From positions 1-50,115 of the forward strand of contig DKCF01000020.1 of the NCBI GenBank assembly GCA_002451435.1: DNA of 50,115 bases. The letters are read 5' to 3'. Below, in pieces: positions 40,679 through 48,019 of the stretch (within the stretch, counting starts at the first letter, position 1; each line of letters begins with the position of its first letter). The translations under genes were made by a program, and so were the position numbers. The notes beneath the pieces are model-generated. The model searched no databases and was not told the DNA's origin. It saw only the letters and a program-made list of their open reading frames with translations. The stretch is from Bifidobacterium sp. UBA6881. Lineage in GTDB: Bacteria > Actinomycetota > Actinomycetes > Actinomycetales > Bifidobacteriaceae.

Positions 40679-42889
40679 ATGTTGGCGCGTCGTCGTAGGT
40701 GCGCGGCCATTGTAGCTGTTTTCGTTGTCGTGGTGTTGGTGGAGTGCGTGTTGTGCAATCTGCCGTTTTTCCGCACGGTGGCGGCGTCGGGCGATTCGGC
40801 GGCCGCGTATAACACGTTGGGGCCAGGTCTTGAACGGACGAAGGATGGCCTGTTGCGGGTCACCGATCCGACGCAGGCGTATTTGCAGGTGGCTGCGGAC
40901 GGTTCTTCGGATTACGTGCGTGTCGATCCGGTTTCGGATGGGGTCTTGTCGCGCGCGTTGCGTTCCCGCTCGGCGTCGGAGAACGTGTTGTGGACCGTTC
41001 GCGTTCGTCCTGATGCGGATCGTCGGGCGTGCGGGGTGAGTTCGGTGTCGTTGTCGTCTCCGCGCTCGTTGTACGTGAAGGCGGTGGCCGGGCGCACGGT
41101 CCGTCTGCAGATTCTCGAGCCGAAGGGTTCGTTGATTCCGTTCGAGGCGGTGCGGGCGAATGTGCGGGTGCCGTTCTCGTTGAGTCCGTTGCGTATCGTG
41201 GCGATGCTGCTGTTGTTCGCGTTGGTGGCGTTGTGGCGTCCGGGGTCGAGGCTGTGGAAGGTTCCCGTGGACATGTCGCGTCGACGGCAGCGGATCGTTC
41301 TGGCTTTGGTCCTGGCCGTTCCGGCTGCGGCGACGTTGGCCGGGGTGGTGTGGCAGTTGGCGAACGCGGTGCCGTTGCGTTTTCATTCGGATGGCATGTA
41401 TACGTATGATTTCGACCAATACGACCATGTCGCGCAGTCGTTGCTGCATGGCCGTCTGTGGCTTGACCTTGATGTGCCCGACGCGCTGTCGGGCGTTTCG
41501 GACCCGTATGATGTGGCGACCCGTCAGCGTCTGTTGCATTCCGGGGTGCAGCCGATTTATTGGGATTACGCGTTTTTCCATGGACATTGGTACTCGTATT
41601 TCGGCGTGGTTCCGGCGGTGCTGCTGTTCGTGCCGTACCGTTTGGTCACGTCGTTGTGGGTCGATGGCGGTTTGGCGTTGCCGACGGGCGCGGCCGTGTT
41701 GTTGCTGATGTTTGGTTTTCTGGTGTTCTCATGTCTGCTGACGGTCCGGTTGGCGGTCCGTCTGCGGCCCGGGGTGTCGGCCGCGGCGACCGGCATGCTG
41801 TGCGCGTTCGTGTTGTTGGCTTCCAACGGCGCGTATTTGTGGTATCGCACGAATTTCTATTCGGTGCCGATCGCGGCGTCCCTGATGCTGAGCACGCTGG
41901 GGTTGTGGCTGTGGCTGGGCGCGTCGATGCCGCGCAAAAGCCGTTCCGGGGGTCCCGCGGATCCCGGCGCCTGCATGTCGGATGACGGCGTGCCCGCGCT
42001 GTCGCTGCCGCATCTGGCGGCCGGTTCGGTGTGCATCGCGGCGAATCTGGGCTGCCGGCCGCCGTTCGTGCTGGTGGCGCTGCTGGCGTTCCCGATGTTC
42101 TGGCCGCAGATCCGTTCCATCATCCGTCGTCTGTCGGCGTCTCGCCGCGCCGGCACGGACACGTCCGGTATTGGGACGGTCGCGCGTGTCGGGGTGTTGC
42201 GGTTGCTGCGCGCGCCGCTTGCGGTGGTGATTCCCGCATTGGTGGTCGTGGTTCCGCTGTTCGCCTATAATGCGGCCCGTTTCGGTTCGCCGTTGGATTT
42301 CGGCTCGGCATATCAGATGACGGTCACCGATCTGACGAGCTACCGTCAGCCGGCGTCGAATCTTGTGATGACGGTCGTGTATTACCTGTTTCTGCCGTTG
42401 CGGTTCACTTCCACGTTCCCGTTCCTCGCGGTGTCGCCGTCGCCGTTGCCGTCCTGGGGGTTCGCGGAGGCGATGCCCGGCGGTCTGCTTCCCATGGTTC
42501 CGCTGGCGGCGGCCGCGTTCGCGCTGCCGTTCCTGCGCCGGCGCATGCGCGCTTGCGGCGACGCGAACCTGTGGCATACCCTGATGGGGTGCCTGCTGCT
42601 GGGATTGCTGGTCGTCGTGTTGGATGCGCGTCTTGCCGGTCTGGGCTGGCGGTATATGGCCGATTTCGGCTGGCTGTTCGCTTTGGCGGCGATGCCGGCG
42701 CCGCTCACCATGTTGGATTGCCGTGGCGTCCGGCTGCGTTGGTTGGCCCGTGCGGCGTTCCTCGCGCTGTTGGTGTTCGGCATCGTGGTCATGGTGATGT
42801 CGCTGTTCATGTTCGGACGCGATGACGAGATGTTCCGCAACAACGCGCCGCTGTTCCACGAGGTGCAGTCGTGGTTCGCGCTGCTGTAG
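40679..42889 (+). CDS. GT-C-like polytopic membrane protein (putative glycosyltransferase 39 type)
   Basis: A 736-residue integral membrane protein with a basic N-terminus (MLARRRRC) and about ten to twelve membrane segments. A soluble ~130-residue loop follows TM1, rich in beta-type sequence. A YTYDFDQYDHVAQSLLHGRLWLD segment, at about 240-262, resembles the acidic first-loop motif of GT-C sugar transferases, which use polyprenyl-phosphate sugars. Acceptor unknown. ATG 40679 has AGGA 4 nt upstream; a GTG at 40658 would give 743 residues and has TAGAAT 6 nt upstream. Leu is encoded mostly by TTG in the first half and CTG later, unlike its neighbours. Followed by the AssT-like gene. Confidence 0.75.
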   Translation: MLARRRRCAAIVAVFVVVVLVECVLCNLPFFRTVAASGDSAAAYNTLGPGLERTKDGLLRVTDPTQAYLQVAADGSSDYVRVDPVSDGVLSRALRSRSASENVLWTVRVRPDADRRACGVSSVSLSSPRSLYVKAVAGRTVRLQILEPKGSLIPFEAVRANVRVPFSLSPLRIVAMLLLFALVALWRPGSRLWKVPVDMSRRRQRIVLALVLAVPAAATLAGVVWQLANAVPLRFHSDGMYTYDFDQYDHVAQSLLHGRLWLDLDVPDALSGVSDPYDVATRQRLLHSGVQPIYWDYAFFHGHWYSYFGVVPAVLLFVPYRLVTSLWVDGGLALPTGAAVLLLMFGFLVFSCLLTVRLAVRLRPGVSAAATGMLCAFVLLASNGAYLWYRTNFYSVPIAASLMLSTLGLWLWLGASMPRKSRSGGPADPGACMSDDGVPALSLPHLAAGSVCIAANLGCRPPFVLVALLAFPMFWPQIRSIIRRLSASRRAGTDTSGIGTVARVGVLRLLRAPLAVVIPALVVVVPLFAYNAARFGSPLDFGSAYQMTVTDLTSYRQPASNLVMTVVYYLFLPLRFTSTFPFLAVSPSPLPSWGFAEAMPGGLLPMVPLAAAAFALPFLRRRMRACGDANLWHTLMGCLLLGLLVVVLDARLAGLGWRYMADFGWLFALAAMPAPLTMLDCRGVRLRWLARAAFLALLVFGIVVMVMSLFMFGRDDEMFRNNAPLFHEVQSWFALL

Positions 42890-43047
42890 CGGGCGCCGTT
42901 CCGTCCTATGGACATGTCTTTCAGGTATATTTCAGCTTTTTATCACGTATCATCCAAGTTTTTTTCCGGTTCGTTCCGAGGTTGCCGGATAATAGTTGAT
43001 ATCGTCAGTGTTCGCTTTAAGATGAAAATCACCGTGGAGATTCCATC
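42890..43047. other. AT-rich leader before the AssT-like gene
   Basis: This 158-bp spacer is clearly more AT-rich than the flanking genes, with runs such as CAGCTTTTTATCACG. A GATAAT -10 candidate at 42988-42993 has only a weak -35 (TTCCGG, 18 bp upstream). It probably carries the promoter of the sulfotransferase-like gene. I see no terminator for the upstream gene. Confidence 0.4.
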
Positions 43048-44709
43048 ATGAAACTCTTGTCGTTGTTGTCAGCCCATTCCCATGCCAAGCGTTGGCTCGC
43101 CGCCGCGCTCGCATTGATAGTCGCGGCGGGCGTGTGCCTCGCCAGCTACGGCAACGTGGACGCGGCCATCCGCCAGAACAGGATCGAACGTCTCAACGCG
43201 CGCATCGAGAACATCTACACGTCCGAATACCAGAATGCGGCGGATGAGAAACTCGCGCAGGAGAAATCCACGTCGGCGGCGACCGAGGACGACATGCTCA
43301 TCGTCGAGAACCCCTACGGCACCAACACCACGTCCCTGTACGTGTATTTCACCACCGATGACGCGGTGTCCGTCTCCTATACCGTGCACGCGGACGGATA
43401 CGCCGATTTCACGCGTACCGCGTATCAGCGGTCCAAATACGCCAAAACCCATGAATTCCAGTTGCTCGGACTCATTCCCGACGTGAAGAACACAATCACG
43501 TTCACCTTGACGAACAGCGACGGCGATTCCCGCACGAAGACCGTCGAACGCAAGGGCGCCTCGCTGCTCGGCAACGAGGAGACGCAGCTCGAGCAGACCG
43601 TCTCCGCGAAGTCCGGTCAGAACCTCGGCGACGGGTTGTACGCGATCCTCGGCAACGATTCCGACGAGCAGGACTTCATGTTCTACTACGACACGAACGG
43701 CGTGCTGCGCGGCGAGATCCCCGTGCTCTACTATCGTTCGCACCGTCTTCTGTTCGACAAGAACGGCCTGATGTGGTTCTCCGCGTCCACCAAGCATATG
43801 GTCGGCATGAACCGTCTCGGCAAGCTGGAGAAGATCTACGACCTGGGCTCCAGGTACATTCTGCACCACGACTACGCGTTGGATTCCAACGGCGACATCG
43901 TGATGCTCGCCACCGAGCTCAACCGAGACGACCACGCCGTCCAGGACCAGGTCGCCAAGCTCGACACATCCACCGGCAAGGTCACCAAGGTGTTGGACTT
44001 CGGCGAGATGTTCGCCGACTACAAGGCGTCGACCACGCATGCCGGCACCGACGAGTCGGATATGAGCGCGAAGGGCCGTTGGGATTGGCTGCACGTCAAC
44101 ACCATCCAGCTGCTCGATGACGGCTCGGCGCTGTTCTCCGCCCGCGAGACCTCCACCATCATCAAGGTGAACGACCTGGAAAGCAATCCGACGCTCGACT
44201 ACATGATCGGCGAACGATCCGTGTGGAAGGGCACCAAGGAGGCGTCCTCGTTCCTGACGAAGGTCGGCGACTTCTCCGACACCGGCGGCCAGCATTCCAT
44301 CACCTACGTCGCCGACGACTCGCTGCCCGACGGCCAGTACTACCTGTACATGTTCGACAACAACTACGGCACCTCGCTGACCCGTCCAGACTTCGACTGG
44401 TCCGTGATCGACGGCATCTCGACCGAATTCTCGTCCGACACGGCCAACTCGCAGTACCGCAAATACCTGGTGGATGAGAACGCCGGCACCTACACGGAAG
44501 TCTCCTCCTTCGACGTGCCCTACTCGCCGTACGTGTCGTCCGCGCAGGAGCTCTACAACGGCAACATCCTCATCGATTCGGGCATGAAGGGGCTGTTCGG
44601 CCAGTATTCGTCCGACGGCACGCTATTGGCGCAGTACAAGATGACGCTCAGCTCGAGCTACATCTACCGCGTGTACTCCTACGATTTCTCCGGCTTCTAC
44701 TTCGCCTGA
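43048..44709 (+). CDS. Arylsulfate sulfotransferase-like protein (AssT family), membrane-anchored
   Basis: A 553-residue extracytoplasmic protein with one N-terminal membrane anchor (about 16-34), a short helical stalk, an N-terminal beta domain (about 80-170) and a propeller-like repeat region. The four residues known as catalytic or sulfate-binding in E. coli AssT (three His and one Arg) have plausible counterparts in order: H274 (ILHHDYALDSNGD), H349 (DWLHVNTIQL), R366 (LFSARET) and H416 (GGQHSITYV). The spacing between them resembles the family. The enzyme would transfer sulfate between phenolic compounds without PAPS. ATG 43048 follows GGAGA. Neighbours suggest an envelope role; the donor and acceptor are unknown. 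Confidence 0.8.
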   Translation: MKLLSLLSAHSHAKRWLAAALALIVAAGVCLASYGNVDAAIRQNRIERLNARIENIYTSEYQNAADEKLAQEKSTSAATEDDMLIVENPYGTNTTSLYVYFTTDDAVSVSYTVHADGYADFTRTAYQRSKYAKTHEFQLLGLIPDVKNTITFTLTNSDGDSRTKTVERKGASLLGNEETQLEQTVSAKSGQNLGDGLYAILGNDSDEQDFMFYYDTNGVLRGEIPVLYYRSHRLLFDKNGLMWFSASTKHMVGMNRLGKLEKIYDLGSRYILHHDYALDSNGDIVMLATELNRDDHAVQDQVAKLDTSTGKVTKVLDFGEMFADYKASTTHAGTDESDMSAKGRWDWLHVNTIQLLDDGSALFSARETSTIIKVNDLESNPTLDYMIGERSVWKGTKEASSFLTKVGDFSDTGGQHSITYVADDSLPDGQYYLYMFDNNYGTSLTRPDFDWSVIDGISTEFSSDTANSQYRKYLVDENAGTYTEVSSFDVPYSPYVSSAQELYNGNILIDSGMKGLFGQYSSDGTLLAQYKMTLSSSYIYRVYSYDFSGFYFA

Positions 44710-44722
44710 CCCGCGCGCGTCC

Positions 44723-44735
44723 TACAATCGGTTCC
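44723..44735 (+). promoter_or_regulatory. Leaderless promoter for the orphan ABC ATPase
   Basis: TACAAT at 44723-44728 lies 7 nt before the ATG at 44736, so transcription would begin at or next to the start codon. No Shine-Dalgarno sequence lies in the 26-bp gap after the AssT-like stop. The -35 region is poor. This suggests independent, leaderless expression. Confidence 0.5.
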
Positions 44736-45536
44736 ATGGGATTGTTTGATGCATTGTTCGCCGGCAAGCGTTCCGTTCCGGCATCCGAGGCGACGTTCAT
44801 CCTCGACAAGGCGGGACATGTCTACGATGACGGCAACGTCGGATTGCGGGACGCCACGATCACCATCACGCCAAGCAACAGACGCGTGGCGGTGATCGGG
44901 CTGAACGGTTCCGGAAAGACCACGCTGCTGAAGCTGCTGGACGGCGCGCTCACGGCCACGTCCGGCACGGTGCGGATCGCGGCCGACGACACGGATTACG
45001 ACCCGTCAGTCAAACGCGATCTGCGCCGCATCGAGGATATGGTCGGACGCGTGCGCCGCGAGGAGATCCCGAACAGCTACTATCAGGCCAAGTCGATCCG
45101 CGAGGCGGTCGAGCAGCCGTTGAAGAAGCACAAGGTTCCGGAAAGCGAACGCCAGGCGATCATCGGCAACCTGTTCGCGCATTTCGATCTGGCATCCGTG
45201 GCCCGAGAGCCGGCCTCCGCGTTGGACGGCGAGAAAAGGCACCTGCTGGCGATCGCCGCGGCGCTGAGCTTCTCCCCCGCCGTCATCGTCGCGGACGAGC
45301 CGACCAAGGGATTGGACGAAATCGCTTCGGCGCGGGTCGCCAAGGCGCTGTTCAGCTACGGCAAGCAGGTGATTTTCGCAACGCATGACACGGAGCTGAT
45401 CACACGTCCGGAATACGCGATCGACCGTGTGATCGTCGTCGATGAGCATCGCATCGTCTTCGATGGCGACGCGCATGAGGCCGTCGGCCACTATACCGAT
45501 CTCATCCAGGCCAGATACAAGGCGCTGAAAGCCTGA
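44736..45536 (+). CDS. Stand-alone CbiO/EcfA-like ABC ATPase with degenerate signature motif
   Basis: A 266-residue ATPase. Walker A GLNGSGKTT is at about 54-62, and Walker B AVIVADEPTKGLD near 185-197, with the switch His in FATHDTE. The ABC signature is abnormal: SALDGEKRHLLAIAAAL replaces LSGGEKQRxAIAxAL, so the signature Ser and second Gly are lost. This usually weakens the partner site in an ABC dimer. The ATPase resembles CbiO or EcfA of energy-coupling-factor importers but no S or T component is adjacent. It may serve an unlinked T component or act as a non-catalytic subunit. It has a leaderless-type start, 26 bp after the sulfotransferase-like gene. Confidence 0.85.
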   Translation: MGLFDALFAGKRSVPASEATFILDKAGHVYDDGNVGLRDATITITPSNRRVAVIGLNGSGKTTLLKLLDGALTATSGTVRIAADDTDYDPSVKRDLRRIEDMVGRVRREEIPNSYYQAKSIREAVEQPLKKHKVPESERQAIIGNLFAHFDLASVAREPASALDGEKRHLLAIAAALSFSPAVIVADEPTKGLDEIASARVAKALFSYGKQVIFATHDTELITRPEYAIDRVIVVDEHRIVFDGDAHEAVGHYTDLIQARYKALKA

Positions 45537-45542
45537 TTCGTC

Positions 45543-45611
45543 CGAAGCCCGCCGAATGGATGTGTCCCAGCCGATTCCGTTTTGGTCGGGACATGCGTTC
45601 GGCGGGCTTCG
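45543..45611. terminator. Long hairpin between convergent genes
   Basis: CGAAGCCCGCCGAA (45543-45556) pairs perfectly with TTCGGCGGGCTTCG (45598-45611). An inner TGTCCC/GGGACA stem (45563-45568 with 45588-45593) is nested inside. It starts 7 bp after the ABC ATPase stop and ends 25 bp before the aminotransferase stop. No T tract on either strand. Probable bidirectional terminator. Confidence 0.7.
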
Positions 45612-45635
45612 ACAATCCAAGCGTGCCGATCGGGT

Positions 45636-46802
45636 TCAGCCGATGAGTTCGTTGACCGTGTCGAGCACCACGCGCACGTTGCCGCGGAACTCCTCAGGCT
45701 CCGGTAGGAGGGAGATCGCCAGATAGCCGTTCGAGGTCATGTCGAAGAAGTATCCGGGCTGTCCGGAGACGCCGTGCCGGTCGATCATCCGCAGCACCAG
45801 CTCGTTCTCGTCAAGCACTCCCGGCACGCGGAGCAGCACGTTCCATCCGCCTTCGGCACGCAGCACATCGACCAGATGATGCTCGTCGGCGTCCAACATG
45901 GCATGCAGAGCTTCGAGATTGCCGCGCACCCGTTCGCGCACGCGTGCGGTCTGCGCTGGAGCATCCTGGAGCAATGCGGGGATGCGCTTAGCGATGATCT
46001 CGCTCAGCGGCAGATAATCATCGGCGATCACATCAAGCCGACGCTTCGCCTCGGCCACATCCGCATCAGGACCCGATACTTGAATCCAGCCGACTTTGGC
46101 ATGCGGCGCGGCGAGCATTTTCGAAAAACCATCGAGCGCGAATGTAAGAGCGCCGCGCTCCCCCGCGAGACGCGCGTTGCCGGAGAATGGCTCGAGGTCG
46201 TAGTCGTAGAACACCTCGTCGGCGATGATGGCCACCTCGTGGCGCGCGCACAGGTTCACAATCGCTTCCCGCTCCGAGGGTTTCACATACGATCCGGTCG
46301 GATTGTTGGGGTTGATGAGCACCAAGGCCCTGATGCGCGCGCCGTCCGGGCCGTCCAGCATGCCTTCGAGTTCGGCGACGTCGATGTACCAGGATCCGTC
46401 GAACCGCTGCTGGTATTCGATCGTGTCGACGCATTCGAGACGCGCGATCGATTCGATCAGCGGGTATCCCGGCTTGGGTGCGAGTACGGCGTCACCCGCG
46501 TCGCACAGCAGTTTGATCAGCCACGAATAGGCCTCCGACGTGGAGCTCAGCACATACAGGTCGTCCGGTGTGCAATGGCCGATTTCCTGCGCGTCGAGGA
46601 ACGCGGCCAACGCCTCGCGCGCGTACCGCTGGCCGCGCGGATCGGCGGTGTATACGGCGGGCACGGCGGCCGGGGCGAGCGCGTGCCGGGTCGGATTGGA
46701 GTCGTTGAGTCTTCCCAGCGTCCGTCCGGCCGCTTTCGCCGCGGCCTCCGCCTTTGCTATCGGATTGGGTTCGCTGATGTCGACTCGTGAGGAAAAACGC
46801 AT
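45636..46802 (-). CDS. Class I/II pyridoxal-phosphate aminotransferase
   Basis: A 388-residue cytoplasmic enzyme of the aspartate-aminotransferase fold. Motifs in order: PGYPLIESIA (111-120), NPNNPTG (164-170), DEVFYDY (195-201) and the PLP lysine K228 in DGFSKMLAAPHAKVGW. It resembles alanine/aspartate/aromatic transaminases of the YhdR or AlaA type; the substrate cannot be fixed from sequence. ATG 46802 has no Shine-Dalgarno sequence, but TAGTGT ends 6 nt upstream, a leaderless layout. Divergent from nothing: ppgK lies upstream on the same strand with its own terminator. Confidence 0.9.
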   Translation of the reverse strand: MRFSSRVDISEPNPIAKAEAAAKAAGRTLGRLNDSNPTRHALAPAAVPAVYTADPRGQRYAREALAAFLDAQEIGHCTPDDLYVLSSTSEAYSWLIKLLCDAGDAVLAPKPGYPLIESIARLECVDTIEYQQRFDGSWYIDVAELEGMLDGPDGARIRALVLINPNNPTGSYVKPSEREAIVNLCARHEVAIIADEVFYDYDLEPFSGNARLAGERGALTFALDGFSKMLAAPHAKVGWIQVSGPDADVAEAKRRLDVIADDYLPLSEIIAKRIPALLQDAPAQTARVRERVRGNLEALHAMLDADEHHLVDVLRAEGGWNVLLRVPGVLDENELVLRMIDRHGVSGQPGYFFDMTSNGYLAISLLPEPEEFRGNVRVVLDTVNELIG

Positions 46803-46944
46803 GGTTCCACACTACTCGCACCACGGGAAGCGCCATCGTGCACGTCGCGCGTCCGGCGCGCGGCGTCTTTCCTTGCGATTCGCGCCGAACGGACCACGCC
46901 GGCAGATCGCATGTCCGACCTGCCGGCCGCAACGGATATGCGAA

Positions 46945-46980
46945 AGGTCTCCGGACCATTCGGCGATGGTACGGAGACCT
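46945..46980 (-). terminator. Terminator of the glucokinase gene
   Basis: AGGTCTCCG (46945-46953) pairs with CGGAGACCT (46972-46980). After one mismatch the stem continues ACCAT/ATGGT around TCGGCG. Minus-strand continuation is TTTCGCATATCC. It lies 27 bp after the ppgK stop. Confidence 0.8.
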
Positions 46981-47007
46981 CTGGAAAACTCGCGGGTAGA
47001 CGGCACG

Positions 47008-47775
47008 TCAGCGCTGCTTCACGCTTGCGTAGTATGCGGCGCCGACGATGCCGGCCTCGTTGTGCAGCTGGGCCGCGACGATCGGGGTCTTGATATCGAT
47101 GTACGGCAGGAACTTCTGGGATACGCGCGATACGCCGCCGCCTACGACGAACAGCTGCGGATCCAGGTAGAACTCCACCAGGGAGTAGTACTTGGTCAGG
47201 CGCTTCGCCCACTTCTTGTAGCCCATATCGAGCTTCTCGCGTACCGAGGACGCCGCGTACTTCTCGGCGTCGCCCTTGTTCTTGAGCAGTTGCAGGTGCC
47301 CCAGCTCGGTGTTCGGGATGAGCTCTCCGTTGAATATCAGCGCGGTGCCGATGCCAGTACCCAGCGTGGTGGCGACGACCAGGCCGTCCTGCCCCTTGGC
47401 CGCGCCGAAACGCTGTTCCGCCAATCCCGCCGCGTCGGCGTCGTTCACCACGGTGACGGGGCGCCCACAGGCTTCGGAGAACACTTCGGTGACGTCCACG
47501 CCGACCCAGGACTGGTCCAGGTTGGCCATGTATCCGAGTTTCTCGCCCACATGGATCGGTGCCGGGAAGGCGATGCCGACCGGCGCGGATTCGGGCACTT
47601 CGAAGTGTTCGAGCTGCTGGCGGACGATGTCGCCGACCGCCTGCGGGGTGGAGACCTCGGGAGTGAGAATCTTCAGACGTGGTTCGGCGAATTCGCCCTT
47701 TTCGAGATTCACCGGCGCGGCTTTGATGCCGGAACCACCGATATCGACGCCGAATGCCTGTGCAGTTTCAATCAT
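47008..47775 (-). CDS. ppgK: Polyphosphate glucokinase (ROK family)
   Basis: Phosphorylates glucose using polyphosphate (and usually ATP), giving glucose 6-phosphate for the bifid shunt. The 255-residue ROK protein has the phosphate motif DIGGSGIK (11-18), NDADAAGLAE (111-120) with the catalytic Asp, TTLGTGIGTALI (136-147) and ELGHLQL (157-163). The compact size and the ELGHL motif fit polyphosphate glucokinases; the Cys-rich zinc site of other ROK kinases is missing. ATG 47775 follows GGAGAGG. Stand-alone unit with its own terminator. Confidence 0.94.
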   Translation of the reverse strand: MIETAQAFGVDIGGSGIKAAPVNLEKGEFAEPRLKILTPEVSTPQAVGDIVRQQLEHFEVPESAPVGIAFPAPIHVGEKLGYMANLDQSWVGVDVTEVFSEACGRPVTVVNDADAAGLAEQRFGAAKGQDGLVVATTLGTGIGTALIFNGELIPNTELGHLQLLKNKGDAEKYAASSVREKLDMGYKKWAKRLTKYYSLVEFYLDPQLFVVGGGVSRVSQKFLPYIDIKTPIVAAQLHNEAGIVGAAYYASVKQR

Positions 47776-47938
47776 CGTTGACCTCTCCTATCAAGGTTGC
47801 GTTTTGGAGTTTCGAACCGGTATTCGCCATGGTAACTCGCATCATGCCCAAAAAACGCGTTCAGGACACGATTTGTGAATACGATTGCATAATCTGCCAC
47901 GCGGAATTTCCGCCGACGTCGATGGTTTTCTGCAAACG

Positions 47939-47978
47939 AATGCCCCATGCCGGTCGAACATGCCGTGCATGGGGCATT
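47939..47978 (-). terminator. Terminator of the glycosyltransferase gene
   Basis: AATGCCCCATGC (47939-47950) pairs perfectly with GCATGGGGCATT (47967-47978). Minus-strand continuation is CGTTTGCAGAAAACC. It lies 41 bp after the glycosyltransferase stop. The remaining spacer up to ppgK (47776-47938) shows no other feature I can support. Confidence 0.75.
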
Positions 47979-48019
47979 CAGAACGTGGTGCGACGTTCGT
48001 TTAAGCGGCGAGTCCGCCG

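Noticed and set aside
39380..41587. A 735-codon minus-strand frame overlapping the GT-C-like gene and the orphan
   Set aside because: It covers the divergent promoter region and is extremely Arg/His/Gln-rich in its first half. The frames of the two flanking genes are far better supported.
42890..43047. A riboswitch in the AT-rich leader of the AssT-like gene
   Set aside because: No conserved riboswitch core and no strong alternating stems were seen; it is simply AT-rich.
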